Part shown: in pieces, positions 13,190-24,500 of the stretch
Numbering within the stretch: the stretch's first letter is position 1
How the letters are laid out: each line of letters opens with the position of its first letter
From: Adiantum capillus-veneris
Taxonomy: Eukaryota > Streptophyta > Polypodiopsida > Polypodiales > Pteridaceae
Assembly (NCBI GenBank): GCA_014529385.2
Contig: CM043968.1
Coordinates: forward strand, 30,575,013-30,639,012
Reading direction: 5' to 3'
DNA: 64,000 nucleotides
Notes under the pieces: model-generated
What the model was told of the DNA's origin: nothing
Databases searched by the model: none
Seen by the model: the letters and a program-made list of their open reading frames with translations, nothing else
Translations under genes and position numbers: made by a program

Positions 13190-14704
13190 CACGAGAAAAT
13201 GATTACCCTGTCATTCTGGGAAGGCCATGGTTGCTTGCAATTGGGGCTAAATAGGATTGGGAGAATGAGGTGTTCCCTTTTCCAAACAAAGGGAATGGAA
13301 GGCCATTGGTACTCAATTTGAAGACAATGATTTGAAGACATTGGGAAGTTGTTTTCATCCCCTGTGTGGCTGGTGATGACAAAGAAGGATTGAGCACCAA
13401 CTATGAGTACAAGTCAAAGTCAACCTATGGTAAAGACTCTACCACTACCGAGGAAGAAGAGAGTGATGAGCATTTGTTGAAGCTTGATACGGATTTGTTT
13501 GGGATCACTGTAGATTCTTCCAATTCTAACAAAGGTATGCAATCTTTGATTTGTGGTGTGGATGCAGTAGAAATAGAGGGCATGTTGGTAAAGGTTTGGC
13601 CAAGTATGAGAAACAGGGCTATGTGGAGCTAGGTCCGTCATTTCTTAACTTGTTTGCAACAGAAGACAAACATCTATGGGGGGGCAAATGGGTGGAACAC
13701 AAAATTCTGCTCAAGGAAGGGTGTAAGCCAAGGGGATAGAAGCTGCAAAGGTTGAGGGAGATCCAAAAGGAGGCTTTGTGGCAAAAAATTAACAAATTGC
13801 TTGAAACATGTTTTTTTTGTCTAGTGCAAGAGTCTAAATGGGTTTCTCTTGTTGTTATAACTTCAAAAAAGAATGGAAAGTGAAGGGTGTGTGTAGACTA
13901 TAATCCCTTAAATGCTGCTACGAAGCAAAACCATTATCATGTACCATTTTAGGATGGAATTTCGAATCAAGTTGTAGGCTATGAGAGGTGTTCCATTATG
14001 GATAGCTTCTTAGGATACTTCTAGATTGGCATTGCTTTAGGGACTCCAATTGAAGACTACTTTCATCTTGTCATGGGGCTGCTTTGCTTATCATAGGATG
14101 CTCTTTAGATTGGTGAATGCCCTTGTGAATTTTCAAGATTGGGGATGAAAAGGGTATTCAGACCTTACTTGGATAAGTTGTTTATCTGAGTTTTTATGGA
14201 TGATATTAAGTGATATAGTTCAAGGGTTGATCATTTTTCCAAGGTTACGTTATGCTTTTAAAGGCTAGATGAAGAGGGTGGATAGTTGAACCCCAAGAAG
14301 TGCAAGCTAGCTCAACCGCGGGCTCATTTTCTAGGCCATGTGGTCTCACAAAATGGTATAGAGGCCGATCTTAAGAAGGTAAAGGCTTTGGTTTTTATGG
14401 AGCCTCTTGTCAAGATGACAGGTTTGGCTTTGTTTGTGTGCAAGTTGAAGTCTTTGTCCAGAGTCTTTTGGATGCTTTCACACTATGTATATCCTCTCCA
14501 AAAGATGAGTCACCAGGTTCATGGATTTAAGGGACTAAAGATGCACAAGTAGCCTTTGACGGGGTGAAAAATATTCTTTGCCATTTTCCAACAATTTGTC
14601 CTCTTAATAATGAAGATGAATTCTATGTTTCCATGATGGTAGGTACTGTTGTCTTAGGTGTTGTGTTGATGCAGAAAGTGGGAAGGTGTTACAAGCCTAT
14701 CTAC
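13190..14704 (+). pseudogene. pol: G2 reverse transcriptase and RNase H remnants
   Basis: RT blocks are visible despite stops: PVILGRPWLLAIGA (end of protease, about 13205), KKNGK followed by a stop then RVCVDYNPLNAATK near 13870, and a degraded GYF segment near 14010. The thumb block open at 14286-14552 has KCKLAQPRAHFLGHVVSQNGIEAD. An RNase H start follows near 14620 (FYVSMMVGTVVLGVVLMQK), breaking off at RCYKPIY (about 14704), where an inverted foreign segment begins. Confidence 0.75.
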
Positions 14705-15240
14705 TCTGAAAGCAGATACAATAGGGACAGACTCTCCTTTGAGCTTTACATCCAAAACATGAGTTTTGCCCCCTATGTTGAAGGGTGATTGTCTTGCCAA
14801 AGGCATCCAACACGCCATGTACTTTGAACATCCACGGAATTCCAAGTAGCACATCACACCCTTCCAATGGCATGATATAAAATTCTTTTGTGTCTACATA
14901 TGACTGAATAGGCAGATGCAACTTTCCAATAATGGGAGTAACATACTCTGAGTGGCCATGACATGCCAACCCTGCCTCTGCTATGTACCCCATCTCTTTA
15001 GCTCTAATGCCAGCTTCATAGCTAACTCTAGTGAGACAAAGTTTGCTTTGGCACCTGGATCAAAGAAGATGAGTGCCGTGTGATCTCTAACTTTACCCCA
15101 TGCTCTGCATAACTCGCTGGCATCTATACTGGGTCTATCACCCACCATATTTGGCACCAAACGTGCTGTGGGTTTAGGCTTCTTGCCTTTCTGGTCTTCT
15201 TTATCATCTGAGTCAGCTGGTCTTTTCCTTGGGTTTGTCC
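14705..15240 (-). pseudogene. Inverted gag-protease fragment of another gypsy family inside G2
   Basis: Read on the minus strand, this segment encodes an aspartic protease of a different gypsy family: ALIFFDPGAKANFVS at about 15070-15026 (D-P-G-A active-site position), then the block IMPLEGCDVLLGIPWMF, and finally THVLDVKLKGESVPIVSA toward 14710. Upstream on that strand (about 15235-15100) is a Lys/Pro-rich gag end. It interrupts G2 between RNase H and the integrase zinc region, and plus-strand G2 homology resumes at about 15245. No LTR or terminal repeats flank it, so it looks like a captured or repair-inserted fragment. Confidence 0.75.
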
Positions 15241-15244
15241 AAGT

Positions 15245-16430
15245 TGCAAAAAAGGAAAATTGTTCAAAAGGCTCGCAAGTTCAAATTGGTTGGCAAGGAC
15301 TTAATGACATATGATAGAGATTAAGTGCTACAAAGGGTCCTCTACAAGGAGGAGATCAACATGGTTCTGGAGCACTCTCTGAGGAGAGTGGACATCAAGG
15401 CAAAGATCAAGTACATTTTTGTGTACTTAGAGCTGGTTTTTGGTGGCCATCTGTGGTGCGAGATGTGCACTATTGGTGCAAGACATGTCATGAATGTCAA
15501 ACCATGAGTGAAAGACAATTGGTAGCAGAGTCACAAGGGGCTATCATAGCTCAAAATGCATTTGAGAAGTGGGGTTTGGATGTTATTTTTCCTTTACCCA
15601 AGTAAGCAAGCGACAAGAAGCATATATTGGTGGCCATCAATTATCTTACTAGGTGCATTGAGGCCAAAACAGTAAAAGAGGTAAATGCTCATACACTGGT
15701 TCAGTTTGTTTTTTATTGTGTATGTTGTCGCTTTGGAATACCTTGGATGTTTTAATCAAGATAGTGTTCCAAGAAAACTAGTATGTGCATAGGTGGAGAA
15801 GTTGGGTATCCAGTGTTTTCCTCACCATATCATCCACAATGAAATGGTTTGGTCGGGAGTTCTAATGGGTAGATTGTCAAGATGCTAACCAAATATGTTT
15901 ATAAGCAGGTTTAAGCATGGGAAATTAGCCTTTAAAAAATTTCTATAGACTTACAAGACTTTTTATAAGGTTGCTACCAACTTTACCCCATATGAGTTGG
16001 TCTATGGGAAAGAGGCGATGCTGCATGTGCATGTCCAATAGGGGATTAAAGAGTCTATGGCATGTTTACAAATCTCATCAAGATGTTTTGTAGGACAAGA
16101 TCACTTGCCTTGAAGCTTTAAAGGTGAACTAGGAAGCGGCAACAGATTTCTATGTGAAGCAACAAGAAAAGAGGATCACGAAGTTTAACCATCATTTGCC
16201 AAAAAAGTAGATAGAGAAAGGAGATCTAGTGATGAAGTATGAGAGTTACCTTGACTTCATCGTCTAGAAGAAGTTTAAGAAGAAGTGGACAAGACCATAC
16301 AAAGTTCACTAAGTTTTTCCCATGGTACTTACTAGCTGGTGAGGTTTAATGGTAGACATCTCAAACATAGGGTATATGGTGTGCGTCTCAAGTTGTATTT
16401 CTAAAAGGAATTGATGCCCGTTTTGCATCA
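15245..16430 (+). pseudogene. pol: G2 integrase remnants
   Basis: Integrase of G2 with many stops. Zinc-region remnants lie at about 15250-15500 (HYWCKTCHECQ). The core begins NAFEKWGLDVIFPLPK near 15560, which retains the first catalytic Asp that G1 has lost. Then come AINYLTRCIEAK, CCRFGIPW and a degraded core end near 15840. The C-terminal part (YELVYGKEAMLHV near 15990) runs to about 16400. No single frame is open for more than about 60 codons. Confidence 0.7.
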
Positions 16431-16770
16431 AGTCATAGCTGAAGGGGGTGGAAAATTTGGGCCTAAACACGTGTTATGGACAACAAGAATAAAACTTTGT
16501 ACATATGATTGTGGTTTCTTTTGTGTAATTACTCAAAATTTTCTCTACTTTTGTAGTTACAAGTACAATAAGCATCCCTTGTGATTCCATTTGACATCGA
16601 GGAAGCTATGAAACCGATGATATCTTCTCTCCATATCTCTCTATACTAAGCAGTTATTATATTTCATCATCTTCTTATACCCTCTTACCTTACAAATTAT
16701 ATCTCTCATTTTCTCTTATGTAGCACTATCATATCAAAATGATAGTATGGTTGAGCATAAATGCTCAACT

Positions 16771-16782
16771 AGGGGAGTGGGA
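16771..16782 (+). other. Polypurine tract of G2
   Basis: aggggagtggga lies directly before acaTGATGGTGCAG. Position after integrase and the purine run fit a plus-strand primer, and the following TGATGG resembles G1's LTR start TGATAG. Confidence 0.55.
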
Positions 16783-16784
16783 CA

Positions 16785-17420
16785 TGATGGTGCAGCTAAA
16801 CTTGGTTGATGCTATATGAAGAGGGAAAAGTAGGGGGATGTGTGTCTACAAGTGCATGCCAAAGTGATGAAGCGGATATGAAGGTAAAGGGGCAGGCAGG
16901 TGGTTGTAAATGTGTATGCTTTATGGGGTTACACATGCCAAGGTACTCTTCCATGCCGCTTTTCAATGATGGCCGGTCAAAGTGTCCACATTGTTGAAAT
17001 GAAAGTGCTAAGTGTGGTCCTTGAAGTGCTTCCCAAGCTGGCCTAGATGGCCCTTCAATTTGAGCTACAGAGTGCAATATGTGGCAGTTTGAAGGTGAAG
17101 GTGGTTTGCAGATCCCCGTTGGGGTGGACCAATGTGACAAGGCATTGAAGTGTATGTGATGGTGCTAGGTCTAAAGTGCTTGATTTATGGAGTATGTTAA
17201 TCTTTTTGGATTGGCAATCGGAGTCCAGATGCCAAGATATAATAAGTTGAACTTCTACCCGAGGCTCATTATGTGCCATTTGGGTCGCCTCGCCATGAGA
17301 GGATTTTGTGGGCTTGCCAAGGTTTGCAGAGGTGGTATGCAGCATATGAAGCTATCCAAAAATTATAGGGCATCAATTAAGGCTCTAGGCATCAAGATAT
17401 TTCTAGTTGAAGTTGGTGTA
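16785..17420 (+). repeat. Possible 5' part of the G2 right LTR
   Basis: It starts TGATGGTGCAGC right after the polypurine tract. No second copy exists in the window, so the LTR end cannot be set. The base composition changes to AT-rich at about 17412-17450. The ORFs here are short and unrecognised. Confidence 0.4.
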
Positions 17421-19575
17421 GCTTTTTTAATTAAAATAAATAATACACCAATGAACAAGAAGTTCAAAAAGACGACTGGCTAAAGATTTCCAGACAAAGA
17501 TAAGTAAAGAAACAAATCAATCTTTGATTCATAACCGTACAACATAATAAGAATGAAGTATCATTTCAAATGAATTTGTACAAAGGTATTAGAACTATCC
17601 CACTTGAATGATCAAGTGTTTTTAAAGTCGGACTGCAGCAAGCTAAACCTCTTTAAGCCAAGATACAATTCTCACCTGCATCCATATAGTCAAGACAATA
17701 GATATGTTAGACTTGGCTAGTATGGCAGGCTTCAAAGAACCTATCGATTGTTATCCATGTCAAACTTAAAAATTATTAGACTAGCTATTGTCCTATATAA
17801 AGTAATCCTACCAGAATTGCTTCATATGTTTTAAACAATTATTTTTTTAAATAATCATTTACTATGAGAGGAAGTCAACTACTCCATATCATCCTATGTA
17901 TTTCTTTAGTTTAAACATTGTATGAAAAAACCCAAGTTTAGGTCAGCTAGCAAGAACCTGAGTTTAGATGAGTAATCTTTTAATTGTGCAACAAACCTGC
18001 TAACCTATCAGCACTCTTTTAAGTACCATAAAGAGATATTCTTTGGTAAAGCAAAGATCATTGCTAGATCAAAATTTAGAAGGGTAACAATTCCAAATAA
18101 CAAGTCAAAAAAGAATGCATTGGTCCAAGAAGCCAAGCCAGTACAAAAAATGATGTGAGCAGCAAAGTCAGTATACTAGAAGTGAAATCTTTTGTTAAGC
18201 CAGCATGACAATGAATAAAGCTAAAATCACCTAGGATTTAGCCCAATTCAACTCCAAGCTAAAGAATACCCAGTATTACAAGTCCAAAACCTAGTGGATA
18301 CATAATAGGCTGGTGTTTGAGCAAGCTAAAAAGTAATCTTCCTAACCAGCTATCAAAACCAGATAGAACCAGGTCATAAGGAAAGAATCAAGTCCCAAAA
18401 AAAGACCAGACTAGCAATAGCCAGAGATCAGGATTAGAAGTCCAGTAAATAAGTTCATATGTGGAGAATAGGATTAAATGAGCTGTAGACCAGATCTTTC
18501 ATCAATACATAGCCAGTCAAGGGAACCTGTTATTGAAATATAGATTAAATCATAATGAGCCAATTCTCTTTTAAAAAACCAGATTATGTGTAAGGCCAAA
18601 CCAGAAAAAATCCAAACCATACTCCTAGTAAATGGCAGCAAGCTGCTTGTCAGATTTTTTGCATGTCAAGGTCAATGTGACAGAGTCCAGCAAGGTCAGC
18701 AAGGAGAAAAAGATCTAAAAAACAGTCCAGAGCAGTATAAGCCAGAGCCAATGATGTAGCAGTCAGAACCAAATCCAGATCCGGCTAACTCCAACCACAC
18801 CCAAGTTCATGAGAGTAAGACCTAGCTAGAGAAAGATCAGGACTATGCCAAAAATCCAAGACCCAAAAAGGCAACTAGTAACCAGTAAGCAGGCAGTAGG
18901 TTTATAAGACCTATATTTGGTTAATTTGAAGAGATTAAACTTGTAAAGAGTCAAAGGAATATTCCATGGAAGCCTCATGAGATACAAAAGTTATCTTACA
19001 AGTAGCATTAGGTATTAGATCCATTTTTTTTGAATTTTTGCAAATTGAATGTATCATAACCAGATAAACAACTGCAACTTTCCAAATTCAGATTTTGGCA
19101 GCATGACCAGAAATGCCACCATTCTCACCATAAGTATCAATTAATGCAAGAAAACATCAAATTTTCAAAAGTTTCCATAATAAGTTTCCATGAATCTCCT
19201 CATAACTCACCAGAATATGAACCATCACATAACATTTTAGAGTATCAACCAGTGATCAGCACAGTCAGATCAGTTTCCCCATATTACCATGATATACCAC
19301 ATTTAGGTAACAACCTGATCATGAACCATGCCACTTTTTTGTCAAGCAACAAGGAATTAGAGTGAGTAAGTATGTAAACAGTACCAGGCAGGAAGCAAAA
19401 AGCACCATATGTTGATGTGCAATTAATAGTGCGAAGGTTATCAAACCATATGCTTTAGCTAAAGAAAATCCCAAATGTACAGTTCTGTCAATTCCTAATG
19501 TAAAAAACCTGTTATAATTACCCAATAGAGCAAGGAATTAAGTATTTGAAATTTTGAGTTCAAAAATATATAACC
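17421..19575. other. AT-rich unassigned DNA, intron-like on the minus strand
   Basis: About 2.1 kb without coding potential on either strand. The plus strand is A-rich, so the minus strand is T-rich like a plant intron. On the minus strand a splice-donor-like cag/gttata boundary lies at 19575/19574. No TE protein, LTR or microsatellite was seen. Confidence 0.3.
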
Positions 19576-19652
19576 TGTGAGCAGGAGTGATCCCTAGAAT
19601 TACTCCAACAAGCGATGGGAAACCAAGTCTACGTGAAGGGAGGGGCCCCTCA

Positions 19653-19666
19653 CCTTATTATAGGGG
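19653..19666 (-). promoter_or_regulatory. Possible minus-strand TATA box
   Basis: On the minus strand the sequence reads CCCCTATAATAAGG. About 80 bp downstream on that strand a purine/pyrimidine-balanced leader ends in ctgctcacag/gttatat, a good splice-donor context. Together these look like a core promoter with a short first exon, of a host gene or of an element that was not identified. Confidence 0.3.
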
Positions 19667-19894
19667 ACAAAGAAGAATGGCAGTAGTCATCACAGCAAGC
19701 CACGTAAGGCAACACTCTGTAAGCTCTTCATAGCACGCAATCAGCATCGGGATCGTGAGTGGGTCCTACAGAGGAGGAGATTTTATTGAGAAGATAGAGC
19801 AATAAGCCACGTCGGGCCGCCACTCATCATCAAAAGGGGAAGAGGATCGGTGGCAACAAATACTGCAGCATGGTGTTTTAAGCTAGGAGACGGC

Positions 19895-20306
19895 ATACAG
19901 TCACCAAAATAGGGGAGGGTTATTTTCATAAGGGAATCTTCCCATAGGGTTAGGTTTTTAGAGATACCATGCTACCAAAACAGTATATTAAATAGCTTCA
20001 CATAGCCATAGTGTTCTTCATAGCAAAAGAAAGCAGTATTTATTATGTAAAGCATAAGGTAAAACACCCCTAAGGCAACAACTCAAAACCAGTTTGAGTG
20101 ATACAGTCACCAAAATAGGGGATGGTTATTTTCATAAGGGAATCTTCCCATAGGGTTAGGTTTTTAGAGATACCATGCTACCAAAACAGTATATTAAATA
20201 GCTTCACATAGCCATAGTGTTCTTCATAGCAAAAGAAAGCAGTATTTATTATGTAAAGCATAAGGTAAAACACGCCTAAGGCAACAACTCAAAACCAGTT
20301 TGAGTG
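19895..20306. repeat. Tandem duplication, 2 x 206 bp
   Basis: Copy 1 is 19895-20100 and copy 2 is 20101-20306. Two substitutions were found by eye (near 19917/20123 and in acacccct/acacgcct). The unit starts atacagtcacc and ends agtttgagtg. It lies just upstream (minus-strand sense) of the putative core promoter at 19653-19666. Confidence 0.93.
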
Positions 20307-20403
20307 TAACAAGTTTTGATGTCATATTTTGTAGCCAGAAATAGTGATTCAGGACATAATCAGAGCCCCCCCCGGATGCCATCAAGGTCAGATGTTGTGA
20401 CCA

Positions 20404-20406
<3 letters not shown>

Positions 20407-20492
<86 letters not shown>
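20407..20492. repeat. Compound microsatellite (GT)14(GA)29
   Basis: Perfect GT run followed without spacer by a perfect GA run. The flanks are not similar to those of the other compound tracts. Confidence 0.97.
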
Positions 20493-20495
<3 letters not shown>

Positions 20496-20764
20496 ACACG
20501 TTGATCACCCCTCCTTGCATCCAACTGCCCACTTGCATCATGCATGTACCCTTGCCAAGGTTGGCTTGAACTTGAGCTGCACTAGGCTGCTACTCACGTG
20601 GGTGTTCTACTTCAAACTAGCCTTCTCACACTTTCTCGAGTTGTGTATACTTGTGTCTCTCAAAATGGAGAGCGGTCGTTTTCCAATAACGTATAGAGGA
20701 TTGACTAGCCCAAGCAGCATCCAAGGCTATAAAAATTGTGTCATGTCTCGATAGCCATAGTTGG

Positions 20765-20766
<2 letters not shown>

Positions 20767-20835
<69 letters not shown>

Positions 20836-20946
20836 CCAACTCTGCATGAGAATCACGATCCCATGACCTATAACGCTATGTTTGAGCAGTGAGCACTCTC
20901 AAAAATTGTGTGCACCTTCTTGCAAACTTGGCTTGGATAGCTCAAC

Positions 20947-20996
<50 letters not shown>
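20767..20996. repeat. (TG)n(AG)n tract and a nearby (GA)n tract
   Basis: 20767-20833 is a TG run passing directly into an AG run. After about 110 bp of unique sequence a further GA run with one interruption spans 20947-20996. Confidence 0.95.
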
Positions 20997-21516
20997 CATT
21001 GCACTTTCACCATTTACTGTGTTGAAGATGTTGTGTAGTTGACATAAAGCACAAAGGCTTAATGTTAGATATCACACTTCTATTGGTATGTTTAAAATTG
21101 TGTTTATTGTTTATTGCAGTGATCAAGAGCATGCATCACTCACAAAATTCCCTTTCTCATGCACACCTTCTTTCATTATCTTTGTCTCTATTGGATGCCA
21201 TAGCTACCAAGTTTTAGTGGTTCTTAGAACGATATAAAAAAAGAGTGTTTTTTTGCATTGCTCATTGCATTGCATTTATTGCAGCATTGTAAAATGAGGG
21301 AAATATCATGCATTGACATGCATTGGTAACCACCTGTCCCAATTAAGCACACATTGAAAGCTTACGTGGATGCCAAGTAATGGCCCCATTATCATGAATG
21401 TGGCGATGCCCCAAGCCAATTAGCAAGGTGCACCCATGCAGGAAGCAATCATCACAATGGTTGGTGGCGGACACCTGGTTAGCCCCACAAATGTTGCACT
21501 TTTGGTTTGAGAGAGA
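20997..21516. other. Unassigned intergenic DNA
   Basis: About 500 bp between the GA tract and the LINE 3' tail. No ORF, TE protein or terminal repeat was recognised. Confidence 0.5.
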
Positions 21517-21590
21517 GATAGATAGATAGATAGATAGTTCTATTATCGTCCTGGGAGGTCAAATATGACCTATGGGACCAAATGAACATG

Positions 21591-24500
21591 TCACGTGGTG
21601 TGAGTGGAGTTCATAAGTGACTCTCGATGCTCAAAAATGGCTGAAATGAGAGTCGCAATAGAGAGTCCACATCGTGGTTGGGAGAGGAAGGTATGTAGGG
21701 AGAGCTCATGGCTGAATATATGGGGAAAAGAGGACCTAATGTGGTCAAAAGCTGAGCACTCAAGTAGTGTGTGGTACTCACTCTCTCGCACTTGACGAGG
21801 GCATAAGGTGCAAAGTCGATGACACTCCTCGCCAGTGCCCCAACGTCCTGTCTCGCAGCGTAGAGAATGGGAGCTAAGACGAATGGAGGCAATGGTGCGG
21901 ATCGCACTCAACGGGATGGGCTCAAGGATGTAGGAATGGGTTCGGTTACCTCGTTCCGAGAAGAAGAGAGATTTGTAGTTTGGGGCAACGTGTGTGGTGT
22001 AATGGCTGAAGCGAGAACCTCCAAATTTCTCCCAAGCCATGATACATTGGCGTTGTAAGAAGGCCTCATTAACTTGGGAGTCGATCGACGCATCCTTGAC
22101 CAAGTGACATGCATCCCATCTTCCAAACCATTTCTTGATATCAAGCATCCACCCCGAACTTAGTATTTTGCTCTTGCATGTCTTTTGAACCTTTTGACTT
22201 GCTTCATATGCGATTCTAGGAAGTCGATGCAAAGGGCTACGTTGTGTCTTACGCATGTACTCCACAACCCTTTCCATGCCCAAGACCTCAATGGGAAGCG
22301 ATCCGGACTCAAGAAGTAAGAGCATGTAGGGTGTTTGTGTCTTGACTTGGAGAAAGTTGGTGAGAAAACGCTTTTGGACATTCTCAAACTCTTTCCAAGT
22401 AGACTTCCCGATGCTTCCACCCCACACCTCCACTCCATAAAGAAGCACCGGTGTCACCAATGTGTCAAAGAGGTACTTTTTGAGAGCCCAACACTTGATC
22501 TCTCCTGCATTGCACATGTTCTCAAATGCATAATAAGCCCTCTTTCCGGCTTCCAAGCGACGCATTGCACAATCCTTCCATTTATGATTGGATGGAACCT
22601 CAAGGCCAAGGTACTTGAAGTGATCTACCACTTCAAGTTTCTCATTGTTGTATACAATGCATGGATTTTCGTCATTGAGGGTCTTTACAAGCATAACCTT
22701 GGTTTTGGATCCATTCACGATCAGCCCGCTATGTAGGCAAAAGCGTTCCAAGACACTCATAAGCTTTTGTGCATCTTCTAAGGTATGTGCCAAGAGCACT
22801 ACATCATCGGCATAAAGCAAAAGCATGATCACCGCATTTCCAATCTTAACCTCTTCTATGCCTTCTTGCTGCATAAAATCAAGAACCATGTATTCCAATT
22901 CATCAATGAGTAGCCCAAAGAGGGTTGGGGAAAGTGGGCATCCTTGTTTGACACCAATAGTGCTTGCAAAAAATTCTGAAATTCCATCTCCCATACGTAA
23001 TCGACATATCACTTTTTGGTAGATGCGAAAGACTGCATGCATAAATTCTCTCGGCACTTGAAGGCTTTGCATACGTCTCCAAAGATTTCCTCGCGGTACC
23101 ATGTCAAAAGCTTTCTTGAAATCCACAAAGCAACAATACAACTTTTTTCCTTTCAATCGAGACGCTTCCATAAGAACTCGAAGAGTGACAAGGTGATCAA
23201 TAGTGCTATGATGCTTTCGAAAACCTGCTTGGCCAAGCGCACGTTTGCCATTCTTTTCAGCCCATTCACTTATCTTCATCTCCATGATACATCCAAATAA
23301 CTTTGCCATCAAAGAACCAACCATTATAGTGCGATAGTTGTTCACATTGTTTACATCTCCTCCTTTGTGCAAAGGTTTGATCCAATTTGCACTCCAATCA
23401 TGAGGCATGCCATACTGAAGTGCAAGGTTAAACATATCGCATATCCAATATCGTGTTTTCTTGCTTGTCCATTTAATCATTTCAGCCTTGACACCTTGAA
23501 GGTCACCTGCCTTGCGAGTAGCAAGTTTCTCAAGCGCGCGGCATACATCTTCAATGGTAAAGAAGGGAGACATAAATGGAAGGGAGCTACAACCCTCCAT
23601 CTTATCAACATTGGGTTGCTCATAGAGGTTCTTACAATGCATATACATATCCTCAAGAGTCAAGTCACCAAAGCTCTCAACGCGCTTGCCTTTTAGATTT
23701 TGCCAAAACTTGCCACATGCATGTGCTTTCTCTTTTGCTAAAAGAAGTTGTTTTTCGACTTCCCACCTTCTCCTCTTCTTTTGAACAAGTGCTTTGTATG
23801 TGTGTGAACATTCCAAGTAAACTTCCTTGTCTTTGATTGCATCCAATCTTAGCAAGTGTTTTCGGGCTTGACTACATTCCATGTCAAACCATTTCTTCTT
23901 GGTGCTACCCTTCTTAGACCTTTTGCAAGACATGTGTTTCGCCGAAAAGCATTCCTTCGCACAAGAGAAAATTACTTCTTTGAAAACTTTCCACTTGCAT
24001 TCTAATGTTGGGCTCCCTTGATGCTCTATCATGCTTAACATTTGGTCCACCATATCAGCATATATAAGTGCTCGTTTGAAGTCTAGACGTAGGTACAAAT
24101 GATTCACATCATGATTGGAGGCTACATGCTCGGGCCGTTTACCACACTTGAGGTCAATACATAACATCCTATGATCCGATTCCGGATTCCATTCACCAAG
24201 TGTAAAGCTTTGTATGCATTCTAGAGTGGCTTCTGAGAACATCATATAGTCAATCACGCTAGCACCATTGTGCTTTCTACATGTAAAGTCATTCGTGCCT
24301 TGCCATAGAGATACACCATTCGCAATGAGCATTCCGGTACTATTGCACATATGTAGAAGTGACTTTCCATAGTGATCCACTTCTTTTGCATCATTAGAAC
24401 TTCGATTATACATGTATGAGTCATCCACTCTTCTTGATACATGCGGCATGTCGACTTGTTGTGTGTCGTGTTGTAACATATTTGTGCGAGCATTCATGTC

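Noticed and set aside
20830-20890. Possible second tRNA-like element on the minus strand
   Set aside because: Only a weak A-box-like tagcgttatagg and a poor B box; not supported.
21541-21570. Palindrome aggtcaaatatgacct next to the LINE end
   Set aside because: A 6-bp-arm inverted repeat is expected by chance in this much DNA, and no other copy was seen.
22335-23836. Several plus-strand ORFs of 60-133 codons
   Set aside because: Antisense shadows of LINE ORF2.
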